A DNA stretch of 64,000 nt from Flavobacteriales bacterium UBA2104 (GTDB lineage: Bacteria > Bacteroidota > Bacteroidia > Flavobacteriales_D > Crocinitomicaceae), in contig DCYS01000033.1 of assembly GCA_002331485.1 (NCBI GenBank), positions 1 to 64,000 on the forward strand. Reading direction: 5' to 3'. Under the pieces are notes generated by a model. The model did not search any database, was not told the DNA's origin, and saw only the letters and a program-made list of their open reading frames with translations. The position numbers were made by a program, and so were the translations under genes. Of the stretch, positions 23,770-32,897 are shown piece after piece (the first letter of the stretch is position 1; each line of letters starts with the position of its first letter).

Positions 23770-25352
23770 TTTGCTAATTCATCAGCCATAACCTTATAAG
23801 AAGGATCTTCAAGAACGTTCACGTCAATTATCTTGTCTGCGTTTTTAAGCAATTTTCTACAATCTTCACTGAGGTGTTTCAAATGAATGGTCTTTCCAGC
23901 TTTTTGATATCTTTCTGTGATCTTATTCAAAGCTTCTATTCCAGACATGTCTACTACTCGGCTCTCTGAGAAATCAATGACAACTTCTTCAGGATCATTC
24001 TTGACATCGAATTTTTCATTAAAAACGGATACCGAGCCAAAGAAAAGTGGACCATAGATCTCATAATATTTAACTCCTTTTTCATCGATTCTTTTTCTGG
24101 CCCTAATTCGAGTAGCGTTTTCCCAGGCAAAAGAAAGTGCAGAAATGATCACACCCACTAAAACAGCAAGCGCTAAATTGTGGAATACTACGGTTACAAA
24201 CATCACAACAAGCATCACAATGATATCTGTTATTGGCATCTTGTTAAATGTTCTCAAACTTGCCCATTCAAAAGTACCTATTGAAACCATGATCATAACT
24301 CCTGTAAGTGCAGCCATTGGCAGTCGTTCAACAATTCCAGAACCGAACATAATAAATGTCAATAGTCCCAGTGAAGCAACAATTCCTGAAAGTCGAGCTC
24401 TTGCTCCAGATGAAATATTGATCAAACTTTGACCGATCATTGCACAACCACCCATTCCTGAGAAAAATCCAGTTACTGTATTTGCCGCTCCTTGTGCAAT
24501 ACATTCTTTATTTGTTCGTCCTCTAGTTTGCGTGATCTCATCAATTAGGTTTAGCGTTAACAAACTTTCTATCAATCCAACTCCCGCAACAATTACTGCA
24601 TAAGGAAGAATGATCAATAAAGTGTCCCAGGTAAAAGGAACCTGTGGGATATTAAATGGCGGGAAACCTGCTTCTATAGTTCCTCCGTCAAGCGTATCCT
24701 TAACAGTGCTTGTATCAATTCCAAATCCGATCGTTAGTGCAGAAATAACTATTATAGCTGCTAAGGAGCTAGGAACTGCTTTGGTAAGTTTTGGTAGACC
24801 CCAAATGATAAGCATCGTTAGAAGAACTAGACCGAGCATGATCATTAATGGTGTGCCTGTTAACCAGTGCATTGTCCCTTGAGCGTCTTTTGTTTGAAAT
24901 TGAGCTAGTTGGGACATGAATATTACAATTGCTAACCCATTAACAAAACCATACATTACAGAGTGAGGAACTAATCTGATAAACTTCCCTAATCGTAAGA
25001 ACCCGATCAACATCTGTATGACACCTGCCAGAATAACTGTAGCAAAGATATACTGAACAACTTCGTCACCTGACACATCTAGTTTCTCGTTGAGTTCTAC
25101 GATCATTCCAATAAATACTACTGCGATCGCTCCAGTCGCTCCAGAGATCATACCGGGTCTTCCACCAAGAATAGAGGTGATCAATCCGATCGAAAACGCG
25201 GCATACAAACCAGTGATCGGAGAAAGTCCTGCTAGCAATGCAAATGCTATCGCTTCTGGTACAAGTGCTATGGCAACTGTTAGTCCAGATAAAACTTCAT
25301 TCTTATAGTTTACTTTTTGCTTGAGATCAAATAGATTGAAAAACTTCTTCAT
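23766..25352 (-). CDS. SulP-family anion transporter with STAS domain
   Basis: 528 residues from the ATG at 25352. The SulP core shows about 10-12 membrane segments, including SGLTVAIALVPEAIAFALLAG and GLYAAFSIGLITSILGGRPGMISGATGA. A C-terminal STAS domain (about 425-525) holds VVIDFSESRVVDMSGIEAL. Likely substrates are sulfate, bicarbonate or other anions; not decidable. The frame is open 54 bases further up, but the promoter -7 element lies inside that extension and a GGAG ribosome-binding site precedes the ATG at 25352, so the shorter start is right. Confidence 0.9.
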   Translation of the reverse strand: MKKFFNLFDLKQKVNYKNEVLSGLTVAIALVPEAIAFALLAGLSPITGLYAAFSIGLITSILGGRPGMISGATGAIAVVFIGMIVELNEKLDVSGDEVVQYIFATVILAGVIQMLIGFLRLGKFIRLVPHSVMYGFVNGLAIVIFMSQLAQFQTKDAQGTMHWLTGTPLMIMLGLVLLTMLIIWGLPKLTKAVPSSLAAIIVISALTIGFGIDTSTVKDTLDGGTIEAGFPPFNIPQVPFTWDTLLIILPYAVIVAGVGLIESLLTLNLIDEITQTRGRTNKECIAQGAANTVTGFFSGMGGCAMIGQSLINISSGARARLSGIVASLGLLTFIMFGSGIVERLPMAALTGVMIMVSIGTFEWASLRTFNKMPITDIIVMLVVMFVTVVFHNLALAVLVGVIISALSFAWENATRIRARKRIDEKGVKYYEIYGPLFFGSVSVFNEKFDVKNDPEEVVIDFSESRVVDMSGIEALNKITERYQKAGKTIHLKHLSEDCRKLLKNADKIIDVNVLEDPSYKVMADELAN

Positions 25353-25393
25353 AGTACTCCTTTGCCTTTTGGCTTGATTCTTGAAATAAGGCG

Positions 25394-25401
25394 CAAAAGT
25401 A
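25394..25401 (-). promoter_or_regulatory. -7 element of the SulP gene
   Basis: TACTTTTG on the minus strand matches TAnnTTTG. It would give a leader of about 40 bases ending in AAGGAGTACT before the ATG, one of the few genes here with a real Shine-Dalgarno sequence. Confidence 0.6.
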
Positions 25402-25474
25402 ACCATATTTTATGGACTGAACATGGTATATACGTTCAATATTGTTAACTTTAAAACAAACCAAATCAGTAATT

Positions 25475-25807
25475 ATGAAACTTGTACTAACACTACTATT
25501 GGGCATGATCGCCACATTTTCTTTTGGACAAAAAGTATTCACAGTTGACTACGAAAGTAGGGCAGATGTAAAAGTTTTCGTTGTAGATTACGAAAGTCGA
25601 GCAGATCTGCTTGTTTATAAAGTAGATTATGAAAGTCGTGCCGGAGATAATGATGGAAAATGGTTTTTCGTGGATTATGAAAGCAGAGCCGATAAAAGCA
25701 TTTATTTTGTTGATTATGAAAGCCGCGCTGACCTAAAGATATTCTTTGTTGATTACGAGAGTAGAGCAGGTTGGAAAAATTCTTCAAAGAAACATTTATT
25801 GTATTAA
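25475..25807 (+). CDS. Secreted DUF6150-type repeat protein
   Basis: 110 residues from the preferred ATG, which begins the signal peptide MKLVLTLLLGMIATFSFGQ. The mature protein is almost entirely six copies of VDYESRA(D/G), each preceded by a short hydrophobic strand (for example KVFTVDYESRADVKVFV). This matches the DUF6150 family of Bacteroidetes, whose role is unknown. Probably a small periplasmic or surface beta-repeat protein. The units are diverged at DNA level, so the repeat is maintained by protein selection. Confidence 0.8.
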   Translation: MKLVLTLLLGMIATFSFGQKVFTVDYESRADVKVFVVDYESRADLLVYKVDYESRAGDNDGKWFFVDYESRADKSIYFVDYESRADLKIFFVDYESRAGWKNSSKKHLLY

Positions 25808-25812
25808 AAAGT

Positions 25813-25861
25813 GAAACCCTGTCGGTGTGATTTGTTGCGCTCATCACTTCGACAGGGTTTC
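25813..25861 (+). terminator. Long hairpin after the DUF6150 gene
   Basis: GAAACCCTGTCG/CGACAGGGTTTC is a perfect 12-bp outer stem with an inner GTGAT/ATCAC stem. The following T tract is poor, so it may act as a transcript stabiliser or weak terminator. Confidence 0.6.
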
Positions 25862-26082
25862 TATAAATACATGTTGCGCTACGAGGTAAATGAGTAACTA
25901 AAAACGTAGATGTATTTACTTTTTGAGAAAAAAACAATTACTAACTCCTTCAAACTTAAGACAAACAAATTGATCTTTCGACCCGAAATGAGGGAATAAT
26001 AATATCTATTGATTAAATGGATGTTTTCTTTGATTGAATGTATTAGCTTTACCTCAAAATCCTCAAATCAAACAACATTAAA

Positions 26083-26892
26083 GTGGATAAAATTACAGAA
26101 TCTGATAGTGTATATGATGACATTGAGAAAATGTCAATTTCAGAATTATTAACTGGGATGAACAAAGAAGACCGTCAAGTACCAATGGCAGTTGAAAAGA
26201 TCATTCCTGAGATCACCGCATTCGTTGAAGAGGCACTTGAAAATATGAAAAAGGGTGGAAGGCTTTTTTATTTAGGTGCTGGAACAAGTGGGAGACTTGG
26301 AATAGTTGATGCATCAGAATGTCCACCAACTTTTGGGGTTGATCAAGGAGTTGTTGTTGGTTTAATAGCAGGGGGAGATAGTGCAATTCGAATAGCCGTT
26401 GAAAATGCAGAGGATGACATAGTCGGAGGATGGAGAGATCTCGAGAAAGAATCCATTGGTAAGTTGGATACAGTAGTTGGAATTGCTGCATCTGGAACAA
26501 CTCCTTATGTTATCGGTGCAATAAATAAAGCGAACGAACAAGGGATCTTAACAGCTGGAGTTACTTGTAATCCTGGAAGTCCTTTAGCAGAAAAAGCAAA
26601 GCATGCTTTAGTACCTATTGTTGGACCTGAGTTTATCACGGGAAGCACACGATTAAAATCTGGAACGGCACAAAAATTAGTGCTAAATATGATCTCTACA
26701 TCGTTAATGGTAGGACTGGGTCATGTTCAGGGAAATAAAATGGTTGATATGCAGCTGAGTAATAAAAAGCTAGTTGAACGAGGTGCTAAAATGGTTGCGG
26801 AAAAGTGCGATATATCAATAGACGAAGGAAGAACACTTTTGTTGGAACATGGTTCAGTTAGAAAGGCAATTATCGCATACCAGGAAGATTAA
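26083..26892 (+). CDS. murQ: N-acetylmuramic acid 6-phosphate etherase
   Basis: 269 residues from a GTG start. MurQ cleaves the lactyl ether of MurNAc-6-phosphate to GlcNAc-6-phosphate during cell-wall recycling. It has the SIS sugar-phosphate-binding fold with LGAGTSGRLGIVDASECPPTF and ITGSTRLKSGTAQKLVLN, both diagnostic. The start MDKITESDSVYDDIEKM fits the family. A TAGCTTTA element lies about 35 bases upstream. It is a single-gene unit convergent with the next operon. Confidence 0.95.
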   Translation: MDKITESDSVYDDIEKMSISELLTGMNKEDRQVPMAVEKIIPEITAFVEEALENMKKGGRLFYLGAGTSGRLGIVDASECPPTFGVDQGVVVGLIAGGDSAIRIAVENAEDDIVGGWRDLEKESIGKLDTVVGIAASGTTPYVIGAINKANEQGILTAGVTCNPGSPLAEKAKHALVPIVGPEFITGSTRLKSGTAQKLVLNMISTSLMVGLGHVQGNKMVDMQLSNKKLVERGAKMVAEKCDISIDEGRTLLLEHGSVRKAIIAYQED

Positions 26893-26906
26893 TTTCTTAT
26901 GGTCTC

Positions 26907-27947
26907 CTAATCATTTTTTTTACGATCACTTCTGACAAAGATCAAAACAATGACCAGCATCAGGAATAGTCCGATCATGATTATTGTCGGGACGTCAAGC
27001 CACGGAAGATAATCCTTCTTTGGAGGAATAGAAGGAGGTTTGAAGTTTAATTTAGGATCGATCGTGTCTTTTTTGAGTTCAGTCAACTCCTCATTCAATT
27101 CATAGCGGTTATCGAGTACCTTACCAAATTTAGTTCTGAAGCTAGGAAGTAAATAGTTTCGATCAGCTATTTCATCAATTGCACGGTTGTATTTTTCTGA
27201 TAGTGTCTTATCGTTTCGGTTGTAATGTCTGGCTATAGCATAACACAAATAGGCATTACTAATGTAGAAGTATTTTTTCTGAAAGTCGCCATATTCTTCA
27301 AAGGCTCTTGAAAGAACTGCATTTCTGCTATCGTTTAAGAAAGTAAAATAACGAAGTGCCGTATCAACATTTTTGGCAATGCTTACCATGTCCGTTCTGT
27401 ATGATCTTCTCGATGATTTCAGTTCATCCATTTTTTCGCTATACAGATAAGGAAAGATTGTGTCCCTTTTTTCTTTCTTACTCGAAAAACTCACAAGTGC
27501 TTGACTTACTGATAAAATAGCATCTTTCACACTAAATAAGCTAGTTGAATCCTCAGGAATAGTAATCTCATTATACGCTAGTAGTTCTTCATAGCGTTTT
27601 GTCATGAGCAAAGATGTTCTATAAAGTTGTTGAGCATGTGTCTCACTCACCGTATCCATTTCAACACGTGAAAAAATACTTAGGGCGAATCCAAACTCTT
27701 CTAAGTGCACTTTTTCATAAGCATAGAAAAGACTATCTTTTTGCGACCATTTTGATTTTGGCTTTTTTGTGATTCGATCTATTTCATCTCGAATGTATTT
27801 TGGAGGAGTTGGTTGTCTATTGTATTGCTCGATTGTGAAATAATAGGTATTCTGCTTCTTTGGCGGAACTGGAATGTTACCATCAAGCTGCGCATGTCCA
27901 ACACAAGCAACTGTCAAGATCGTCAGGCATAATAACAGCTTATTCAT
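26907..27947 (-). CDS. Membrane-anchored protein of unknown function
   Basis: 346 residues with a Sec signal peptide (cleavage after GHAQ) and one C-terminal membrane helix (about 320-339, PTIIMIGLFLMLVIVLIFV) followed by a short basic tail. The periplasmic part is helical and charged, with possible TPR-like helices (AQQLYRTSLLMTKRYEELLAY; NAYLCYAIARHYNRNDKTLSEKY). I do not recognise a family. It is the last gene of the operon, overlapping the DUF4159 gene by 4 bp, which suggests they work together at the inner membrane. Confidence 0.65.
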   Translation of the reverse strand: MNKLLLCLTILTVACVGHAQLDGNIPVPPKKQNTYYFTIEQYNRQPTPPKYIRDEIDRITKKPKSKWSQKDSLFYAYEKVHLEEFGFALSIFSRVEMDTVSETHAQQLYRTSLLMTKRYEELLAYNEITIPEDSTSLFSVKDAILSVSQALVSFSSKKEKRDTIFPYLYSEKMDELKSSRRSYRTDMVSIAKNVDTALRYFTFLNDSRNAVLSRAFEEYGDFQKKYFYISNAYLCYAIARHYNRNDKTLSEKYNRAIDEIADRNYLLPSFRTKFGKVLDNRYELNEELTELKKDTIDPKLNFKPPSIPPKKDYLPWLDVPTIIMIGLFLMLVIVLIFVRSDRKKND

Positions 27948-28606
27948 TCTATACCTCCTTTAAGTAAAGCAAATTCTAAAATGTTCATTCCCATTCGCAA
28001 CGCTTCCAGGTGTTTAGCTTCGGAATCGTTGTGCACAGATGTATCTTCCCATCCATCACCAAGGTCACTTTCAAACGTGTACAAAAGCGCTAAGCGTTCT
28101 TCAATAAAAATGCCGAAAGCCTGAGGTCGCTTATCATCGTGTTCGTGTATCTTAGGAAGACCATTGAAATCAAATGTTTGATGAAATATCGCGTGATCGA
28201 ACGGAATCTCAACAAGTTTAGCATTAGGAAATAGCTTTTTAATCTCTGGACGAATGAATTTATCCATGCCGTAGTTATCATCAATATGAAGGAATCCACC
28301 TCCCACAAGGTAATTTCTTAAGTTTTCTCTTTCGCTATTCGAAAACACAACATTTCCATGCCCTGTCATATGAATGAAAGGGTAGGTATAGATCAATGGA
28401 CTTCCAGCTTCAACATAAGGAACTTCTTCATCGATCCCTGCATTGAGCTGACTGTTTACAAACTTAACCAGGTTTGGCAGTGCAGTTGGATTGGCATAGT
28501 AGTCGCCTCCACCACTATATTTTAAGACAGCTAATTGATAAGTCGACTGTGCATAAGAACTAAGAGAAAACGTAAGCAGTATACTGATGACGATCGTTAA
28601 TTTCAT
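27944..28606 (-). CDS. DUF4159 family secreted protein
   Basis: 220 residues, signal peptide ending SSYAQ. The DUF4159 domain covers almost all of the mature protein: YSGGGDYYANPTALPNLVKF, FIHMTGHGNVVFS and NYLVGGGFLHIDDNYG, a glutamine-amidotransferase-like fold in the periplasm. Function unknown; members often sit beside MoxR/von Willebrand genes, which are not here. It overlaps rsmE upstream and the membrane-anchored gene downstream by 4 bp each. Confidence 0.85.
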   Translation of the reverse strand: MKLTIVISILLTFSLSSYAQSTYQLAVLKYSGGGDYYANPTALPNLVKFVNSQLNAGIDEEVPYVEAGSPLIYTYPFIHMTGHGNVVFSNSERENLRNYLVGGGFLHIDDNYGMDKFIRPEIKKLFPNAKLVEIPFDHAIFHQTFDFNGLPKIHEHDDKRPQAFGIFIEERLALLYTFESDLGDGWEDTSVHNDSEAKHLEALRMGMNILEFALLKGGIE

Positions 28607-29301
28607 TCTTCTAATTTAAATTTTGCGAGTGAACAGGCGTATAGACCTGCAGTTTCAGTTCTTAATCGCGTCTTACCCAAAGATACAGGCTTATAACCAT
28701 TTTTCAAAGCTAACTCGATCTCTGCAGGAGTGAAATCACCTTCAGGCCCTATTAATATTGGACAGCTTGAAGGCTTTAAAACATTTGTCAGTCCCTCTTT
28801 TGCGGTTTCCTCACAATGTGCGATCAAACCAGAAGAGTGTTCTGAAATGAAATCAGAATAACTAGTCAACTCATCTAAATGAGGTAGAAATAGTCGTTTT
28901 GACTGTTTCATTGCGGCTACAAGTACTTTATTGTAACGATCAAGTTTTATTTTTTTTCGCTCAGAATTAGAGCAGAGCAATGGAGTTATCCTATGCACTC
29001 CAAGCTCTGTTGCTTTCTCCAAGAAAGTTTCAAAACGATCATTCATTTTTGTTGGAGCAATGGCAATATGTATTTCAAACTGATCTCTATCGAATTGAGA
29101 ATAGTTCAACTTTGACAATTGACATTTCTTCGTGTCGGCAATAGAAATTCTTCCTGTAAACAACTCTCCATTGCCATTAACAACTTCCATTTCATCTCCC
29201 TGTGACATACGGAGTACTTTGCATGCATGCCTGGATTCTTCAGGTGGAAGAACGAGTTCTTCAATATTTAAGCTTGGTATTTCAACAAAAAAACGTCGCA
29301 T
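28603..29301 (-). CDS. rsmE: 16S rRNA (uracil-1498-N3)-methyltransferase
   Basis: 232 residues. N-terminal PUA-like domain and C-terminal SPOUT methyltransferase with the knot motif LIGPEGDFTPAEIELA and SLGKTRLRTETAGLYA. It methylates U1498 in the decoding region of 16S rRNA. Start overlaps the holA stop by one base. Confidence 0.96.
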   Translation of the reverse strand: MRRFFVEIPSLNIEELVLPPEESRHACKVLRMSQGDEMEVVNGNGELFTGRISIADTKKCQLSKLNYSQFDRDQFEIHIAIAPTKMNDRFETFLEKATELGVHRITPLLCSNSERKKIKLDRYNKVLVAAMKQSKRLFLPHLDELTSYSDFISEHSSGLIAHCEETAKEGLTNVLKPSSCPILIGPEGDFTPAEIELALKNGYKPVSLGKTRLRTETAGLYACSLAKFKLEE

Positions 29302-30299
29302 TAATGCATCAGTTGATAGATAAGCTCTCTTAGTAGATCTGCATCGCTCCCTGGACCTCTGTTAACACCTTTACTTTTTAAGTCATATTCGTGCAACAGG
29401 CTTATGTTTTTGGCGATCTTCTTTGGTTTGTAAATGTTCTTGGCTTTCACCGTTTCCATCGCTGCATAATAGTTCATCCCTAATTTTGACTGTAATTGTT
29501 TTACGTCATTTGTTCCGGCAAAGTGAACCTTCATTAATCTTTCAAAGAATGAAAAGATCGTTGGAATGATCATCGAAATGTGAGCTGCTTTCGGATTCTG
29601 TTCAAAATAATTAATGATCTTGTGAGCTTTCAGAATATCTCTTTTGGCAATAGCATTAGATAACTCGAATGTATTGTAGTCTTTCGAGATTCCAATATTC
29701 TCCTCGATGTGCACTTCACTTATCTCAGTACCTTTTTCAAGAACTAATGCCAACTTATCCAATTCTTTCGCAATCTTACCTAGATCAGTTCCTAAGAAAT
29801 CGATTAGCAACATGGTCGCTTTTTGATTGATCGTAAATCCTTTAGATTTCAAATACTTTATGATCCATCCGTCTACCTGATTCTCATACAGCTTTTTGCT
29901 TTCGAAGACTACAGCATTTTTCTGTAATGTCTTGAAGAACTTTTTTCGCTTATCTACTTTTTTGTGCTTGTGACACATCAAGAAAACAGTTGTATCAGTA
30001 GGGTTCTCAAAGTAAGGCTCTAAAATACTCCAGTCTCGAACATCTTGAGCTTCTTTCAGGATCACAAGTTGTTTCTCAGCCATCATCGGATATTGCTTGA
30101 CTTGTTCCTGGAGTTGATTTAAATCTACATCCTTACCATAGACAATGGTTTGGTTGAAGTCTCGTTCACTTTCTTCAAGAATATATTTCATTGCTGCATC
30201 AGCGATTTGATCAATGTAAAATGATTCATCACCATGCAAAAAGTAAAGCGGTTTTGCCTCCTTATCTTTAAACTGTTTTATGATCTGATTTGCGTCCAT
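29301..30299 (-). CDS. holA: DNA polymerase III delta subunit
   Basis: 332 residues, usual length. Clamp-loader wrench subunit that opens the sliding clamp. N-terminal PLYFLHGDESFYIDQIADA is the degenerate P-loop region, followed by the AAA+ lid and collar domains (FELSNAIAKRDILKAHKII). Fifteen bases downstream of the M42 peptidase gene. Confidence 0.95.
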   Translation of the reverse strand: MDANQIIKQFKDKEAKPLYFLHGDESFYIDQIADAAMKYILEESERDFNQTIVYGKDVDLNQLQEQVKQYPMMAEKQLVILKEAQDVRDWSILEPYFENPTDTTVFLMCHKHKKVDKRKKFFKTLQKNAVVFESKKLYENQVDGWIIKYLKSKGFTINQKATMLLIDFLGTDLGKIAKELDKLALVLEKGTEISEVHIEENIGISKDYNTFELSNAIAKRDILKAHKIINYFEQNPKAAHISMIIPTIFSFFERLMKVHFAGTNDVKQLQSKLGMNYYAAMETVKAKNIYKPKKIAKNISLLHEYDLKSKGVNRGPGSDADLLRELIYQLMH

Positions 30300-30314
30300 C
30301 TAGCTGATGTACTA

Positions 30315-31394
30315 TTATTTGAAGTATCTAAAATCCTGACCGTTTTTCAAAGCTAAAACTGATTCATAGATCAACTTGATCGTATTCTCAACATCTTTTT
30401 CATGCGTCATTTCCACAGTTGTGTGCATGTAGCGAATAGGAAGAGAGATCAAAGCAGAAGGTACTCCTTCGTTCGAGTATGCAAATGCATCTGTATCTGT
30501 TCCTGTTGCTCTTGAAGCAGCTAGTCGTTGAAAAGGTATCTTATTTTTCTCTGCCGCAGAAATAATATGCTTCAGTAGATTGTTTTGCACAGCCGGACCA
30601 TAAGTCAATACCGGACCGTCTCCACCTTTAAAATCTCCCTGAACTTTCTTATCGATCAAAGGAGTATTCGTGTCGTGACATACATCTGTAATAATTGCAA
30701 CGTCAGGTTTAATGCGATGTGCGATCATCTGAGCGCCACGAAGTCCGATCTCTTCCTGAACTGAGTTTACAATGTACAGTCCAAACGGTAATTTCTTTTT
30801 GTTTTCTTTCAACATTCGGGCTACCTGAGCGATCATAAATCCTCCAACGCGATTATCTAATGCTCTGGCAACATAGCGGTTTTTGTTCAGGATCGTAAAT
30901 TCATCTTCGAACGTAACAACACAACCTACGTGTACACCAAGTTCTTCGATCTCTTTTTTGGAGCTACAACCACAATCTAAAGTGATGTTCTTTGTGCTCG
31001 GTGTCGGATCTTTCTCATGTCTTGTGTGGATCGCAGGCCAACCGAAAACAGCCTTTACAATTCCTTTATCCGTATGAATATTAACGCGTTTCGAAGGAGC
31101 GATCATGTGATCCGAACCACCGTTTCTTCTAACGTATATAAATCCGTCATCTGTGATGTAATGGACAAACCACGATATCTCGTCGGCATGAGCCTCAATA
31201 ACTACTTTGTATTCCGCTTCTGGATTGATCACTCCTACAACAGTCCCGTAATTGTCTGTGAAGTAATCATCGATGTAAGGTTTCAAATGTTCTAACCAAA
31301 GTTTCTGACCAGAAACCTCGAATCCTGTCGGAGCAGAATTGTTTAAATATTCTTCTAAAAATGATAAACTTTTCTTTGTTATTGCTTTAGCCAT
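30315..31394 (-). CDS. M42-family metallopeptidase
   Basis: 359 residues. Metal ligands and catalytic residues are recognisable in order: VVIEAHADEISW (His, Asp), ARALDNRVGG (bridging Asp), SVQEEIGLRGA (Glu general base and ligand), VAIITDVCHDT (Asp) and RYMHTTVEM (His). M42 enzymes are dodecameric aminopeptidases (glutamyl aminopeptidase or TET type) that trim peptides in the cytoplasm; the specificity cannot be read here. It heads the operon with holA and rsmE. A TATCTTTA element 24 bases upstream of the start is a plausible promoter. Confidence 0.94.
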   Translation of the reverse strand: MAKAITKKSLSFLEEYLNNSAPTGFEVSGQKLWLEHLKPYIDDYFTDNYGTVVGVINPEAEYKVVIEAHADEISWFVHYITDDGFIYVRRNGGSDHMIAPSKRVNIHTDKGIVKAVFGWPAIHTRHEKDPTPSTKNITLDCGCSSKKEIEELGVHVGCVVTFEDEFTILNKNRYVARALDNRVGGFMIAQVARMLKENKKKLPFGLYIVNSVQEEIGLRGAQMIAHRIKPDVAIITDVCHDTNTPLIDKKVQGDFKGGDGPVLTYGPAVQNNLLKHIISAAEKNKIPFQRLAASRATGTDTDAFAYSNEGVPSALISLPIRYMHTTVEMTHEKDVENTIKLIYESVLALKNGQDFRYFK

Positions 31395-31620
31395 TGTGTA
31401 AGTAAATTTTGATTCTCTAAAGATAGAATTACTTCGTTAATCTACAATTCAAAGGCCCAATTAAAATGATGAATTTTAGTTCCTTTTTTGATCATTCTCG
31501 AGAAGATTTTTTTAACCATAGAATAGCAATTCAATAATCACGATCTGTTTTTTGATCTTAGGTTGAATCAAAAGTGATTTTTATCTTACATTTACCGCGT
31601 TATAATTTAAAAGTCGTGAT

Positions 31621-31941
31621 ATGAAGTATATCTCTCCAGAGCAATTGGCAAAGGATCTTCAGAAGAACGAAGATCTTATCCTGCTTGATATTCGTGAAAA
31701 TTACGAATATGAAGTTTGTAAGATTCAGTCATTGCATATTCCGATGGCAGAAATACCAGTTAGAGGTGTGGAGTTGAAACCACAAGACCGCACTGTTGTG
31801 ATTTGTCGAACTGGTAACAGAGCTTCTGCAGTAGCTAATTACCTGGAGGCCAACTTTGGCTTTCAAGATGTTGAAGTATTGGAAGGTGGAATCGTAGCTT
31901 ACGCAGAACGAATTGATCGAGAATTAGATACCGAATATTAA
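31621..31941 (+). CDS. Rhodanese-like domain protein
   Basis: 106 residues, a single rhodanese domain. The active loop is CRTGNRA (Cys 61), preceded by LLDIRENYEYEVCKI and followed by GFQDVEVLEGGIVAYAE. Likely a sulfur carrier or sulfurtransferase in the cytoplasm. It overlaps the following DUF368 gene by one base. Confidence 0.92.
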   Translation: MKYISPEQLAKDLQKNEDLILLDIRENYEYEVCKIQSLHIPMAEIPVRGVELKPQDRTVVICRTGNRASAVANYLEANFGFQDVEVLEGGIVAYAERIDRELDTEY

Positions 31942-32870
31942 TGGAAAGAAGCCTACTACAATATTTAGCGGTGACCCTACGAGGAATTGGAATGGGTGCA
32001 GCTGATGTCATTCCAGGTGTTTCAGGAGGAACAATAGCATTCATTACAGGGATATATGAAGAATTGATCAGCAGTTTGGGGAATATAAACTTCGGAGCAT
32101 TAAAAGTTTGGAAGAAAGATGGGTTTGGATCATTCTGGAAACATATCAATGGAAATTTCTTTGTTGCTTTATTTCTTGGAATAGGGATAAGCGTAGCGTC
32201 ACTTGCTAAGTTAGTAACTTATCTATTAGAACACTACCCAGTATTATTATGGTCATTTTTCTTTGGACTTGTATTGAGTAGTGCCATTCTGGTATTGAGG
32301 ACGATCAAACAATGGAATGCTGTCGTATTGATTGGATTGTTGATCGGAACTGCTGTTGCTGGATATATCTCCTCAATTGAAACCGTTGCGAGTGGAGGAG
32401 AATCCTGGTACATCGTATTGAGTGGTGCAATTGCTATTTGTGCAATGATACTTCCCGGGATAAGCGGTGCATTTATACTTGTTTTATTGGGATCTTACAA
32501 TCTGGTTATTGAAGGGATCAAAGATGTTGATCTGAAGATCATTGGTCTTTTCGCTATTGGATGTATTGTTGGACTACTTTCATTTAGTAGACTGTTGAAG
32601 TATCTGTTCGCCAATTTTAAGAATACCGTGCTGGCTGTACTTTCTGGCTTTCTGTTTGGGTCACTATGGAAGATCTGGCCCTGGAAGAATAGAGTAGGAG
32701 ATGAACCGCTTGTCGTTCATTCAGATGGAAAAGAGGATTGGATGTTGACAAATGTCTTACCAGCTAACTACGAAGGAATGGCTCAATTGGGCTGGGCAAT
32801 TGGACTAGCTGTTCTCGGATTCGCGATCGTTTTTATAATGGAGCGATTTGGAGCTTCACAGCAAAAGTGA
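31941..32870 (+). CDS. DUF368 membrane protein (PopT-like)
   Basis: 309 residues, about 9-10 membrane segments. Hallmark GMGAADVIPGVSGGTIAFITG (near 20-40), with a second inverted copy AMILPGISGAFILVLLG (near 173-190), as in the two-repeat fold of the family. Studied DUF368 proteins (PopT) return undecaprenyl phosphate across the inner membrane for cell-wall synthesis. By family this is the likely role. Confidence 0.93.
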   Translation: MERSLLQYLAVTLRGIGMGAADVIPGVSGGTIAFITGIYEELISSLGNINFGALKVWKKDGFGSFWKHINGNFFVALFLGIGISVASLAKLVTYLLEHYPVLLWSFFFGLVLSSAILVLRTIKQWNAVVLIGLLIGTAVAGYISSIETVASGGESWYIVLSGAIAICAMILPGISGAFILVLLGSYNLVIEGIKDVDLKIIGLFAIGCIVGLLSFSRLLKYLFANFKNTVLAVLSGFLFGSLWKIWPWKNRVGDEPLVVHSDGKEDWMLTNVLPANYEGMAQLGWAIGLAVLGFAIVFIMERFGASQQK

Positions 32871-32897
32871 TCTCGTCAACTTCACTATCTTTAGCGC

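Noticed and set aside
25352..25406. Longer N-terminus for the SulP transporter
   Set aside because: The extension contains the -7 promoter element, lacks a ribosome-binding site and is not part of the family's usual start.
25530..25780. Regularly spaced repeats that might be a CRISPR array
   Set aside because: The repeats are in frame, encode VDYESRA, have variable spacing and third-base divergence, and no cas genes are near. They are protein repeats.
31835..32149. Minus-strand frames inside the rhodanese and DUF368 genes (and many similar ones elsewhere)
   Set aside because: They lie opposite well-supported genes and have no family features of their own.
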